Shown piece after piece: positions 8,522-16,945 of a stretch of DNA of 33,935 nucleotides. The notes beneath the pieces were generated by a model. The model did no database searches and was not told the DNA's origin. It saw only the letters and a list, made by a program, of their open reading frames with translations. Each line of letters opens with the position of its first letter. Position 1 is the first letter of the stretch. The stretch lies in contig DYDH01000024.1 of NCBI GenBank assembly GCA_020717985.1, positions 1-33,935 of the forward strand. The letters are read 5' to 3'. The stretch is from Herpetosiphon sp. GTDB lineage: Bacteria > Chloroflexota > Anaerolineae > Anaerolineales > Villigracilaceae. Position numbers and translations under genes: made by a program.

Positions 8522-9793
8522 TCAACCTTGTTTGGAAAGATAGGCTTGCTCATCTACGGCAGTCCATGTCTGAACTGTCTTGATCTCGCTAGTCCTCCGA
8601 TGAGGATAAACGACAGCCTTCCCATCGATCTGCTGGGCTTTGACCATCTTCAACAGTTCGATGGAGTGCTCCAGATCGCCGATGCGGGTAATATGCACAG
8701 ACGGATCTATTTGGCCAGAGTCCATCAATTCCAGGGTACGGGCGATGTCCCAGGGTGAGCCGCCGCTGGAGCCGGTTACATTGATCGATTTGTAATGGAT
8801 CGTCTGCGTGTTGAAATCAACCATCTCGTCGCCCTTCTTCAGTCCGCCAAAAAGATTCAAAACCGCACCCTGTCCGATGTAGTCCATGGCGCCCTCAATG
8901 GCGCTGCGCGCACCGACGGCGATGATCACATCGTCGGCGCCGTGATATTCGCTCTGTTCGTCAATGAAGGTTTTCAAATCCGCTTTGCCGGGACTAAGCG
9001 TAACCATGTTGACTCCCAATTGTGCGGCGCGGGCGGCGAACAGGTGTTTTACCAATTCCAATCGCTCTTCGATGTAATCAGCCACAATCACCACACGCGG
9101 ATGGTAACTCAGCGCAAGTTCCACATTGAGGCGTCCCATTGCTCCGGCTCCAACAATAACAGTCACACCATCAGGCTTGAGTCCCTTAAGTACTGACCGT
9201 TCGACCAGTCCGTCGTTCTGTATCAGATGCATGTGATGTTCTTGAGCCGATACAGCGCACGAGATCGGCTCGGCTATGGCAGCATGTGAATACGGAAGAT
9301 TGGGAGTCGGCAGCGGCAATAGACATCCGGCTGCCAGCACTTCTTCAGGAATGAGAATGTATTCAGCTAGGTGTCCGCCTAAGGTGTAGCTGATCGCAAC
9401 CTTGTGGATGCCACGTCCGCCGTTACGGTAACGCTCGAGATGGTTGATGGGAGCATGGTCAATTGCCGGCTGGATCACGTAGCGTTCACCCGGATGATAA
9501 GTCTTCTGTAGATCCGAACCCACCTCAACCAGGGTGACAACACCTTCGTCTCCCAGGATCAACGGCCAACGTTCCAAATCCCAATCGTAGACGAATTGGT
9601 GGTGCGAACCTTGCTCGACCAATTTGATCAGCGAGGTGCAGATGCCGGCTGCGTCAACACGCGCCAACATCTGACCAGGTCCGGGGCGCGGCGTTGGAAT
9701 CGTGCGTACTTGCAAATGCTCGAACCCGGTTCCATTGAGAACCAAGGCACGCATCTCGTCCGGGATAATAAACTTTTCATCCTTTTTTGTCAT
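8522..9793 (-). CDS. MDR-superfamily (zinc-type alcohol/polyol) dehydrogenase, SorE-like
   Basis: This 423-aa medium-chain dehydrogenase has an N-terminal GroES-like domain (PRPGPGQMLARVDAAGICTS, Cys52). Its Rossmann domain carries VIVGAGAMGRLNVEL. It resembles sorbitol and L-sorbose-1-phosphate reductase relatives. Two features differ from classical zinc ADHs: the usual GHE ligand motif reads GDE (Asp82-Glu83), and the cysteine cluster of the structural zinc site is absent. Catalysis may therefore use an altered zinc site. It follows the DUF4432 gene by 5 bp and precedes the mannitol-dehydrogenase-like gene by 3 bp. Two different polyol dehydrogenases in one unit suggest oxidation of one carbon and reduction of another on the same sugar; this is inference. 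Confidence 0.85.
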   Translation of the reverse strand: MTKKDEKFIIPDEMRALVLNGTGFEHLQVRTIPTPRPGPGQMLARVDAAGICTSLIKLVEQGSHHQFVYDWDLERWPLILGDEGVVTLVEVGSDLQKTYHPGERYVIQPAIDHAPINHLERYRNGGRGIHKVAISYTLGGHLAEYILIPEEVLAAGCLLPLPTPNLPYSHAAIAEPISCAVSAQEHHMHLIQNDGLVERSVLKGLKPDGVTVIVGAGAMGRLNVELALSYHPRVVIVADYIEERLELVKHLFAARAAQLGVNMVTLSPGKADLKTFIDEQSEYHGADDVIIAVGARSAIEGAMDYIGQGAVLNLFGGLKKGDEMVDFNTQTIHYKSINVTGSSGGSPWDIARTLELMDSGQIDPSVHITRIGDLEHSIELLKMVKAQQIDGKAVVYPHRRTSEIKTVQTWTAVDEQAYLSKQG

Positions 9794-9798
9794 AAGGT

Positions 9799-10839
9799 TT
9801 ACCTCAACGAATTGGAAATAACTTCCACATCAATATGATAGTCACGGCTTTCTCCAGACTCAAGCATCGGCAGTTGACCCAGTTCACGAGTGGCTGGGCG
9901 ACCTGCAAGTCCGTTGCAATTGGTGGGTTCGATGCCAACTACGTAGGCGCCTTGTCCCATCATTTTCCACTCCATTAGGTAGGGCAGGTTGGCAGTTCCA
10001 TATTTCCAGCGTAAACCAAAACCCATTTGTGGATTGTTCAATTCAACGGTGGCAACCCCATCCCCGTCAGATTTGGGACGGTGAATGAAAACCTGCTCGC
10101 GAAAGCCCGGTGTGGGCGTCTGGAAGCGATCCCATTCTGCCATGCCTGCTTGAGCATCTGCATTGCGGGGAAGGGTCTCTTCGGCTTGAAGATGCAAACG
10201 GGTGTTTTCACTGACCAATGGAAAGCCCATATTGAAGTGATACAACAGCATGTGGGGAGCGGACTCAAAACCTTCATTAGCAACAACATCTTCAATGTGG
10301 ATGCGATTTATTCCCAATGCGGTGGAAATACGTCGTCGCAGAACCAGGTTTTCGCCAAAGACATTCGCCTGCCGGGTTTCGCCTGTGATTTCCAATTTAT
10401 AATCATCGCCGTCCCAAAACGTACGGTAATTCACCTGAGTTGCGGGAGAATTGCTAATGCGCCCGTGTAGTCCAAGTTCCGTGTCGCCATCCTTGGCTGG
10501 CGAACCAAAATGATCCAATCCACAGGTCACCAACAATCCGCCAGAAAATGAACGCAGCCAACCAAGGTCTTGCGGTTCATAAAATGCGGGATGCACATCC
10601 CCGGCTGGGGAACGCCAGGCTAACGGCAACCCCTTGAAATCACAACTGGATATATCCAAAGCGCGTTCGGCGTTGACTTGAAAGCGCAGCCCTGTCCCTG
10701 TCCACACATCCAACACCCGACAGCCGCGCGTTTTTCCGTCTCCTGCTTCGAGCAAACGAATACCCGCTAACTGATCCATCTGACCGACGCGGCTCAACAG
10801 TTCGGGTTTAGTCCACTCGCGGCTGAAAAGTTTAGCCAT
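9799..10839 (-). CDS. DUF4432 aldose-1-epimerase-like protein
   Basis: This 346-aa protein matches the DUF4432 branch of the galactose-mutarotase-like fold: RALDISSCDFKGLPLAWRSP near residue 60, GGLLVTCGLDHFG near 100, LHGRISNSPA near 125, HMLLYHFNMGFPL near 195 and YVVGIEPTNC near 305. These are sugar-binding beta-sandwich proteins, usually predicted to interconvert anomers of a free or phosphorylated sugar. The conserved His of LYHFNMGFP and Glu of GIEP fit that role. It opens the three-gene unit 10839-7220. A Shine-Dalgarno (GGAG on the minus strand) lies just upstream. A strong terminator (10935-10972) separates it from the isomerase gene, so it probably has its own promoter. Confidence 0.85.
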   Translation of the reverse strand: MAKLFSREWTKPELLSRVGQMDQLAGIRLLEAGDGKTRGCRVLDVWTGTGLRFQVNAERALDISSCDFKGLPLAWRSPAGDVHPAFYEPQDLGWLRSFSGGLLVTCGLDHFGSPAKDGDTELGLHGRISNSPATQVNYRTFWDGDDYKLEITGETRQANVFGENLVLRRRISTALGINRIHIEDVVANEGFESAPHMLLYHFNMGFPLVSENTRLHLQAEETLPRNADAQAGMAEWDRFQTPTPGFREQVFIHRPKSDGDGVATVELNNPQMGFGLRWKYGTANLPYLMEWKMMGQGAYVVGIEPTNCNGLAGRPATRELGQLPMLESGESRDYHIDVEVISNSLR

Positions 10840-10934
10840 GAAATTACTCCTTCTTCCAACTTAATCCATTCCAGACGTGCTGTTTTCGTCAAACACAGCC
10901 CTGTACAACTGGTTCAAGCATGTGCAGATAAGGG

Positions 10935-10972
10935 AAATTGAAAGCTGGGATGGCACTCCCAGCTTTCAATTT
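10935..10972 (-). terminator. Intrinsic terminator-like hairpin after the isomerase gene
   Basis: Perfect 16-bp inverted repeat (10935-10950 with 10957-10972) with a 6-nt loop. On the minus strand the right arm ends in AATTT and is followed by CCCTT, a modest U-tract. It lies between the isomerase stop (11005) and the DUF4432 start (10839), and probably ends the upstream transcript. Confidence 0.75.
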
Positions 10973-11004
10973 ATTTTGGGCAACGACCTAAGTACAGGTA
11001 TGGA

Positions 11005-12417
11005 TTACTCCGCTTGTGGGACAGATATTTCAAAGCCGAGATATTTTTCCAGAGCCTCTTTCAGAGGAGCGACATGCTTGCCGGGGGTAATTCCAACATG
11101 ATGACGATAGCCATTCATGCCCACATGCATTAACACGTCCTGCAACTTGTTGATTTCTGCCACGCCCGCTGCGCCGAAGAAATTCGCCGGGATCGGATCT
11201 TCGGTGAAACGACCATCTCCAAGGAATATTTTGACCTTGCCTGAATCAGTCATCATGCTGCCAAAGGTCAAATCAGTGGGCGCAATCCGCCCGACGACGC
11301 AACCAAAGCTGTTATTTTCACCGACAGAATTCGCCAGAATCAGATGATCCGAAACGCGGCCTTTGTCAGTCATCAACTCGCGTGGGACTGGCCCGCAGTG
11401 GAATAAGATACATTTGTCGTCTTCATCATGGTAATTGTTGTTCCAATCCAACACAGTGGCGGGACGACCCGAAGCAAACGACAAAGCTGCCATAATTACC
11501 GCGTTATAGACATCCACCTCGCAAGCTGCAATCGTACCTGTATTGTTGAGGAGGCCCAGCAGAACACAGGGCGAAATCCCTAACTGCTGTTGCAGTTCAA
11601 TCCAACAGCGGATGGCAATCGCATCCATTTGATTTTCGACGATCAGTTCATCCAAGACGACACCCAAACGTGTGATATTGTCCAGCGCGGCGGCAGGAAC
11701 ACCTTCCCAAGAAGTGTAGGCTTTCAATACATCTAGTTTTTGTTTATAGGCACTACCCTCCGCAGGTAAAGATTTGACTCGGGAAATCACACTGGAAAGA
11801 TCAAAAGTTTCAACAGTGACACCCATGCGCTGCAAAGCGACCTCATCATAGCGGACTGTTTTGAATGCCGAAGTACGTGCGCCAACTGCACCCACAACCA
11901 GATGACGAAAGCCTTTGACTACACGACAGAGCCGATCAAAGTAATCGAGGTTAGCCTTGAAGCGCTCACTGGACGGATTGACGACATGCGGTTTTAGGGC
12001 GGTAAATTTTAGGTTGTGCTGGTAGAACACATCCATGATCGAAAACTTACCGCAAAAGGCATCCCGTCGCAGGGCTGGTCCCATGCGATCGAAGTCATCA
12101 GGATAGGCTTGGACAAGGATTGGTACACCGGCTTCCTTGAGAGCCGCCACCGCCCCATTTTCATCGCCGAAGTTCGGCAGACTTAAAATCACGCCATCAT
12201 ATTTCCCTTTGTTTTGCTGTAGGAAATTGGCAAAGATCTGACCTTCCTGAGGCGTTTCGACTGCCCCATACCGGGTGGCATCTGCATCCAACATGATGAC
12301 TTCATGCCCCGCGGCCTTAAGAATGCGAGGAAGTTCATCACGCGCTTCGGCTTGCAACGAAGCCGGAAAGAAACCACGGTTGCCGAAAAAGAGTGCAAAT
12401 CTGGACTTTTTTGTCAT
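11005..12417 (-). CDS. L-fucose/L-arabinose isomerase-like protein
   Basis: This 470-aa protein has the fold of the FucI/AraA superfamily. The N-terminal segment is Rossmann-like (FALFFGNRGFFPASL, then KYDGVILSLPNFGDENGAV). The C-terminal domain has ENNSFGCVVGRIAPTDLTFG and ends near MNGYRHHVGITPGK. The usual ligands of the Mn site (Glu and Asp of a central EADVYG-type motif, and a His) appear in ACEVDVYNAVIM and in the RHHVGIT His pair. Family members interconvert aldoses and ketoses; some relatives act on unusual or sulfonated sugars, so the substrate is open. I chose the ATG at 12417 because an AGGAG lies 8 bases upstream and homology begins at TKKSRFALFF; the frame continues 37 codons further upstream without recognisable content. 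Confidence 0.85.
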   Translation of the reverse strand: MTKKSRFALFFGNRGFFPASLQAEARDELPRILKAAGHEVIMLDADATRYGAVETPQEGQIFANFLQQNKGKYDGVILSLPNFGDENGAVAALKEAGVPILVQAYPDDFDRMGPALRRDAFCGKFSIMDVFYQHNLKFTALKPHVVNPSSERFKANLDYFDRLCRVVKGFRHLVVGAVGARTSAFKTVRYDEVALQRMGVTVETFDLSSVISRVKSLPAEGSAYKQKLDVLKAYTSWEGVPAAALDNITRLGVVLDELIVENQMDAIAIRCWIELQQQLGISPCVLLGLLNNTGTIAACEVDVYNAVIMAALSFASGRPATVLDWNNNYHDEDDKCILFHCGPVPRELMTDKGRVSDHLILANSVGENNSFGCVVGRIAPTDLTFGSMMTDSGKVKIFLGDGRFTEDPIPANFFGAAGVAEINKLQDVLMHVGMNGYRHHVGITPGKHVAPLKEALEKYLGFEISVPQAE

Positions 12418-12519
12418 GTTGTTTTCTCCTAAAAATATTCCGGGGATGGCTACAAAGTTTGGTGAACAATGCCATTTAAAGGGTCTTTTGATGAAAAGAT
12501 TCCATTTCGCTTCCCGCGA

Positions 12520-12690
12520 GCATATCATTCAACCTGAATTGATCGTCCGGCAATGTTCTATACGAGTCGCACAAGTCGCCGATGCGGGCGTGGGGCAGTT
12601 ACCAATAGATTCCGCGCGCGAGTGACAGGCACACGTACCAACATCTGACATGGCCCGGGGCGCGCATCGCGTTTGGGACAGTAGTCAGCA
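12520..12690 (-). pseudogene. Relic of a second MDR dehydrogenase N-terminus
   Basis: Read on the minus strand, 12655-12690 encodes RDARPGPCQMLVRV, close to PTPRPGPGQMLARV of the intact dehydrogenase at 8522-9793. About 34 bases align with roughly five differences. Downstream the homology fades and the frame shifts, possibly passing through a GDLCDSY-type remnant of the GICxT loop. It sits just after the stop of the PfkB gene and before the isomerase gene. It is most likely a decayed paralogue left by gene replacement. Confidence 0.5.
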
Positions 12691-12693
12691 CAA

Positions 12694-13782
12694 TCAGATA
12701 TTATTTCCCCGTCGCGCCCACCCTGCGTTAATCCTTCGCAAGGTCTCATCCCACGAGCGGATTCCGCTCAAGGCGTCGGGGGCTTCCACGTTACAGGCAC
12801 CAACTGCCAGCGCAGTATTCATCGCTTCGGTTGGGGACATATCCCGCAAGAAGGCAGCGAGGAATCCAGCAATGGTGGAGTCGCCTGAACCCGTTGTTCC
12901 GATCACATTCACTTGAAAACAGGGGAGCCAGTTTTCGTAATTCGCCCACGCATTTAAATCAGACGGGCGGGCGCGTCCCATCGTTTGCAAAATATCGGCA
13001 GAGGCAGTACGCAAATACAAGCCGTGTTCGCCAAGTTTGAGTCCAACCATTTTCGCGCCCATTGCAAAAAGTTCGTCGCTGACTTCATGCAGCAACGTAG
13101 CAGATAGCGGGGTCTTCGTGTTTCGTCCCAGCATGTACAGGGTTTCATCCAGGCTTGGCAGGAAGATATCCACATACGGCAGGGTGTTCTTCAGGATCAT
13201 GAGCCAATCGGCGAGTCCTGCGGGAGAATTGGGGTCGGGGAGCGCCATGTCAAGCGAGGTGGTCAGCCCAAGGGAGTTGACACGACGGAATATTTCAGTC
13301 AGTTGCGAACCATTATCCGCGAACATGCCCGCCATCAACGGAGGGTAGCCAAAGTGAAAAAGGCGGGCATCGCGCAGGTATTCGTCTCGCACATCATCGG
13401 CGCAGAAGTCATCATTTGCGCCGGGATGATGCAAAAAGCAACGGTCACATCCAGGTGGATTAATCACAACGGTATACGATGTGCTGGTCTCAGTACTGGA
13501 GCTGATCGCATCGGCGAGGTGCGGAGCATGTGAGGCAACGATCTGACGGACAACCTGCCCAAGCTGGTCAGAGCCGACTTTGGCGAGCAGGCGCGTATCA
13601 ACGCCAAGACGATGCATTGCCAGCCCTGTGTTGGAGACTGCCCCACCCGTGGAAATGGATGCCGCTCCGACATTCACCAATTTTCCAGGCTGGAGAATCG
13701 CGTCGAACTGTCCCGCCGTATGCGCGGATAAATCGGGGATGATATCCAAGCAGAGATGACCTGCAATGATAGCGTCTGGCAT
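12694..13782 (-). CDS. PfkB/ribokinase-family carbohydrate kinase
   Basis: This 362-aa protein has both PfkB signatures. The N-terminal one is STGGAVSNTGLAMHRLG (residues 45-60). The C-terminal one is NVIGTTGSGDSTIAGFLAAF, with the catalytic base Asp301 in GSGD. Sugar-binding residues are expected near PDLSAHTAGQ. The family phosphorylates sugars such as ribose, fructose, 2-keto-3-deoxygluconate or tagatose-6-phosphate with ATP. In this setting it would act on the ketose made by one of the isomerases; that assignment is inference. It lies 86 bp downstream of the TIM-barrel isomerase, and an inverted repeat (13819-13855) sits between them. Confidence 0.88.
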   Translation of the reverse strand: MPDAIIAGHLCLDIIPDLSAHTAGQFDAILQPGKLVNVGAASISTGGAVSNTGLAMHRLGVDTRLLAKVGSDQLGQVVRQIVASHAPHLADAISSSTETSTSYTVVINPPGCDRCFLHHPGANDDFCADDVRDEYLRDARLFHFGYPPLMAGMFADNGSQLTEIFRRVNSLGLTTSLDMALPDPNSPAGLADWLMILKNTLPYVDIFLPSLDETLYMLGRNTKTPLSATLLHEVSDELFAMGAKMVGLKLGEHGLYLRTASADILQTMGRARPSDLNAWANYENWLPCFQVNVIGTTGSGDSTIAGFLAAFLRDMSPTEAMNTALAVGACNVEAPDALSGIRSWDETLRRINAGWARRGNNI

Positions 13783-13818
13783 GGGGAACTCCTGAATACA
13801 AAATACAGAATAAACGTA

Positions 13819-13855
13819 TTGCGTGTTCCGTTATCTTCAAAAACGGAACACGCAA
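13819..13855. repeat. 14-bp inverted repeat between isomerase and kinase genes
   Basis: TTGCGTGTTCCGTT (13819-13832) and its exact complement (13842-13855) are separated by 9 bases. There is no U-tract on either side, so it is not a standard terminator. It could be an mRNA-stabilising hairpin or a small dispersed repeat. Confidence 0.6.
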
Positions 13856-13868
13856 CATGCAACATACA

Positions 13869-14897
13869 CTATCCGATAAAATGCTTCACGATCAGCAAAT
13901 CAAGCTCTTCGTAATCGCGGGCGGCGCGCAGTTCTTCCACCTTTGCCGCATCGAGTGAGCGAGCCAATTCCACGAGGCGCAGGAAGATGGCGCGGCTGTT
14001 GCGTAAATGCTTGGTCGAGGTTTCCTTCGATTGTGTGCGCAAGGCTTTGACGTCCAACCCGATGAACTCTCCGTTCTGTCCGTAGTTAGCGCGCTCCAAC
14101 ACCCAAACCTGGTTGAAGGCGCGGCGCAAATCCACAGCGCCAAAGGATTTGTCTTCGTCAAACTTCAATCCATTCTGGTCATTAAGATGTACCGACCAGA
14201 GTTTCTTGTGATACAGCGCGTACGCCATTTCATCAGAAGGATCAAGTCCCGCGAGAATGGCATGTGCTGATTCGATCAACGTACCCACACGGCTTGGATC
14301 AACCGTCAGGCTGGCAAGCCCGAGGAAGTGTCCTGTAGTCGGCACATAGGCATGATCCATCGGCTCATTGGGTTTCATCTCGCCAAGGATGCGGATGTCC
14401 TTGTCATGTTCGAGTATAGCATTCATCCACTCCACCAACCGTCCCACGGATGCGATGGGGTCCTTGGCCTCGCGCATGTATGTCCCTTCGCGGGCTGGCC
14501 ACAACACGAGGTCTTTGGCTCCCACGATACGGGCAATATCCACAGCGCGCTTCGAGCGTTCGAGCGCATACTTGCGCGTCTCAGCCGAGTTGGCAGTGAT
14601 CGCACCGTCAATCGTCAGCGGATGCTCCCACAGGCGCGGAGCGACGAACTCCGCCACCAATCCGCGCTCGTCGAGCAATTTGCGCATTTGTTTGGCTTCG
14701 GCTTCCTGCTGACTCCACAGCGCGTCGGCGCTGGAGACCACATCATCATCGTGGAATTGCACGCCGTCGAATCCAAGTTGTTTATAGAATTCGAGTTTTT
14801 CGGCAAAGGAAAATTCCTCGCGCACAGGCGGCCCAAACGGATCCGCGCCAGAGTGAATATTCCAGGGTCCAAAGGAAAAGCGATAGTTTGTATTCAT
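13869..14897 (-). CDS. Xylose-isomerase-like TIM-barrel sugar isomerase
   Basis: This 342-aa protein retains the metal-binding pattern of xylose isomerases. Present are FGPWNIHSGADPFG at the start, FDGVQFHDDD near residue 45, GEMKPNEP with Glu173 and Lys175 (EPKPNEP in XylA), Glu209 and His212, and HLNDQNG followed by FDEDKSFGAVDL (Asp240, Asp247, Asp249). It is shorter than classical XylA (390-440 aa), lacking the long C-terminal arm. It should interconvert an aldose and a ketose with two divalent cations; xylose is only one candidate. The minus-strand start has AAGGAG upstream. It follows a relic of a second isomerase (14926-15129) and is the first intact gene after the palindrome-bearing promoter at about 15.15 kb. 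Confidence 0.85.
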   Translation of the reverse strand: MNTNYRFSFGPWNIHSGADPFGPPVREEFSFAEKLEFYKQLGFDGVQFHDDDVVSSADALWSQQEAEAKQMRKLLDERGLVAEFVAPRLWEHPLTIDGAITANSAETRKYALERSKRAVDIARIVGAKDLVLWPAREGTYMREAKDPIASVGRLVEWMNAILEHDKDIRILGEMKPNEPMDHAYVPTTGHFLGLASLTVDPSRVGTLIESAHAILAGLDPSDEMAYALYHKKLWSVHLNDQNGLKFDEDKSFGAVDLRRAFNQVWVLERANYGQNGEFIGLDVKALRTQSKETSTKHLRNSRAIFLRLVELARSLDAAKVEELRAARDYEELDLLIVKHFIG

Positions 14898-14925
14898 AGA
14901 GTACTCCTTGTTTAGATATTAGACT

Positions 14926-15129
14926 TTATTTGAAATAATTCGAAATCATAAAGTGACGGATTCCATAATAACCAATATCTTCCAGGAATTTAACTGAGAA
15001 AAAGGCGCTCTCCAGGTTGACTGCGCCAAAACGAAAGTCCTGATTGTTAGCGTCCAAATAATGCCTGGTCGTGCAGGTCAAGACGAACAGGTTTGCCGAT
15101 AGTTCATAAACCAAAGGCGAATTTGTCAA
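14926..15129 (-). pseudogene. C-terminal relic of a second TIM-barrel sugar isomerase
   Basis: The 67-codon frame contains [20 protein letters not shown] followed by DIGYYG and RHF. This aligns with DEDKSFGAVDLRRAFNQVWV and following residues of the intact isomerase next door, and is typical of the C-terminal part of related isomerases. Everything before the residues LDANNQ is missing or unrecognisable, and the frame ends soon after. It is therefore a remnant, not a working gene. It lies 28 bp upstream of the intact isomerase, in the probable leader of its transcript. Confidence 0.65.
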
Positions 15130-15141
15130 AGGCTTTCAGAT

Positions 15142-15173
15142 TACTAATATATATTAGTATTTTATTGTTCCAA
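15142..15173 (-). promoter_or_regulatory. Putative promoter with 18-bp perfect palindrome (operator) for the isomerase genes
   Basis: TACTAATATATATTAGTA (15142-15159) is a perfect palindrome. On the minus strand TTGGAA (15173-15168), a 16-bp spacer and TATATT (15151-15146) form a candidate promoter whose -10 lies inside the palindrome. A repressor bound there would block transcription of the isomerase and kinase genes. The binding protein is unknown, and no dedicated repressor gene is in the island. Confidence 0.45.
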
Positions 15174-15282
15174 CCATGTCGTAAAACAACCCAGGCATAT
15201 TCCAAAAATGTTCCAAAAAACATCAATGCCAGAATTATGGTAACACCACAGTTGAACCTCGAAGTTATTTACAGGTAAAAAT

Positions 15283-15347
15283 AATCCGCAAATCTGCGCG
15301 AATTGGTTTTAGATTGGCGAAAATTAACGTAAATTCGCGGACAAATG
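15283..15347. repeat. Imperfect inverted-repeat element
   Basis: TCCGCAAATCTGCGCGAATT at the left and AAATTCGCGGA at the right form imperfect complementary ends. They lie around a centre that is also rich in AATTGG and AAATTAA blocks. It resembles small intergenic repeats, and no function is visible. Confidence 0.3.
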
Positions 15348-15380
15348 ACCTGAGCACATTTAAGTGTAGCCGTACCAGAA

Positions 15381-16676
15381 TTATTCGGTGGTTATATTTT
15401 TCCGATGGGGAAAGGTCAAGACAAGGAGAAGTCCAAATGCGATCAAGGTGCTTGTCAGCAGGACCGGCATGGTGATCCGCGGACTGATGCGCTCGAACAA
15501 CTGGCCGATCATCCACGGGAAGACCATCCCGCCGATGCCGCCGCCGACCAGAATCCAGCCAATCATGGCCCCGCTCAGGCTCAGGCGCTGCTCGGCAAAC
15601 GCCATCCCCGTCGCAAAGACAGAGGCGATTGAAAGTCCCATCAGGATCGTTCCAGCCCAGAGAGCCAATGAAGAAACCGGCCAGAGCAGAAGGATGGCAA
15701 AGGCAGCCAGACATCCTGCCAAGTCAGTGATCAGGATGGTCTGCGGGCGAAGGCGGGAAGAGATGCCAATTCCAAGCAACCGACCGACCGAGAAGGAGCC
15801 CCAAAACGCAGAGGTGAGGTAGGCCGCGCCGGACTCACTGGTCAGGTGGAGGCGGGAGGAAAATGTATATATCCAGTTTCCAAAGCCGAGTTCCAACCCG
15901 ACGGTAAATACAAAGAAAAAGACAATCAGGAGAAATAGTCCATTAATCGGTTTCCCGTTGACGGCCTCGGGTGTTCTCGTGCGAATCGGCGGACTGGGCA
16001 TGAACCAGAACCAGACGGCCATAGGCAGGGTCAGCAGGGAAAAAAACCAGTAGGCCCAGCGAATTTCGCCAGCGGCCAAAACCGCTTGGGCAAAGATAAG
16101 CGGAGCCACAAAGGAGCCTACCCCAAAGAAGAAGTGCAAGCCGTTCATAAACGGACCCACTTTTTCCCCATGAATCCAGGTCAACAGAGTGTTGCAGCCC
16201 ACGTCCAGAGCGCCTTGAAATATCCCCAGCAGGAAGATAATCGCCACCAGAAGCCAAAGCGAACGCAGCACCGGCACCAAGGCAGCGCTCAAGGAAATCA
16301 GCAGCAGGGCAAGGGACTGGATGCGATGCCCTGGAAAGCGATCATAGGCGCGCCCACCGAGTTGGGAGCCGATCATATAGCCTAGAGAGCTGGCAATAAA
16401 AATGCCGCTAATCTGGTCAAGACGGCTGAGGGTGTGCTGCGCCAGCCAGGGAAGGGACGGTCCGATGAGGGACATGGTTGCGCCAAGGGTGATGAAGGTG
16501 ACATAGTAGGCGAATGTTATGGTCAGTGGTTTAAATCGGGTGCGGGTGGGATTATCCAATGAAGGTCTCCGATGAATGGATTGCCGGAATGGGGGATTCA
16601 TTCCATGCATGTTGTTGGTATGTGCCGTTTTTATATGGGCTAATTCTATTATATTCCACGCCAGGCGATAAATCAT
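15381..16676 (-). CDS. Major facilitator superfamily sugar transporter (MFS)
   Basis: This is a 12-helix membrane protein. It carries an MFS-type loop 2-3 motif (GSQLGGRAYDRFPGHR), a central charged loop near RTRTPEA, and a second-half equivalent (GRLLGIGISSRL). The FNGLHFFFGVGSF-like stretch (MNGLHFFFGVGSFVAPL) recalls the FucP/MFSD4-like sugar:cation symporters. It likely imports the substrate of the downstream isomerase/kinase genes. The coordinates give the longest frame. Its N-terminus before helix 1 is unusually long, and a TTG at 16559 preceded by GGAG (or the ATG at 16601) is a better start, giving about 392 aa. A decayed isomerase and an operator-like palindrome lie between it and the next gene. 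Confidence 0.85.
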   Translation of the reverse strand: MIYRLAWNIIELAHIKTAHTNNMHGMNPPFRQSIHRRPSLDNPTRTRFKPLTITFAYYVTFITLGATMSLIGPSLPWLAQHTLSRLDQISGIFIASSLGYMIGSQLGGRAYDRFPGHRIQSLALLLISLSAALVPVLRSLWLLVAIIFLLGIFQGALDVGCNTLLTWIHGEKVGPFMNGLHFFFGVGSFVAPLIFAQAVLAAGEIRWAYWFFSLLTLPMAVWFWFMPSPPIRTRTPEAVNGKPINGLFLLIVFFFVFTVGLELGFGNWIYTFSSRLHLTSESGAAYLTSAFWGSFSVGRLLGIGISSRLRPQTILITDLAGCLAAFAILLLWPVSSLALWAGTILMGLSIASVFATGMAFAEQRLSLSGAMIGWILVGGGIGGMVFPWMIGQLFERISPRITMPVLLTSTLIAFGLLLVLTFPHRKNITTE

Positions 16677-16945
16677 TCTTCGCAGGTCGTCACTTGTGGG
16701 ATGTCAAACAAGCCATCAAATTTATTCTCGCTCCTATTTCGATTTAAATATTTGACCACCCTTGTTCCGCCTTGGCGATAAGTGTGTTTTATCCTCTACC
16801 CTTTCACAGGTGGTGGCACACTGGTCTTCACAAAACGAGAAGCTCTTGCAGGACTTTGCAAGTCCAATATCGGATGAAATTACCGCCGTTCATACTTCTG
16901 CTGGGCTCCGAGCAACACATCTCAGATGTCGCTACGAGGATATTA
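16677..16945. other. Intergenic region before the kdp promoter
   Basis: I see no supported gene or RNA here. Short open frames lack ribosome-binding sites and recognisable protein content. The kdp regulatory boxes begin at 16946. Confidence 0.5.

Noticed and set aside
7220-16676. Sulfoquinovose catabolism
   Set aside because: The isomerase and epimerase families could fit, but no sulfoquinovosidase, sulfo-aldolase/transaldolase/transketolase or sulfonate exporter is present.
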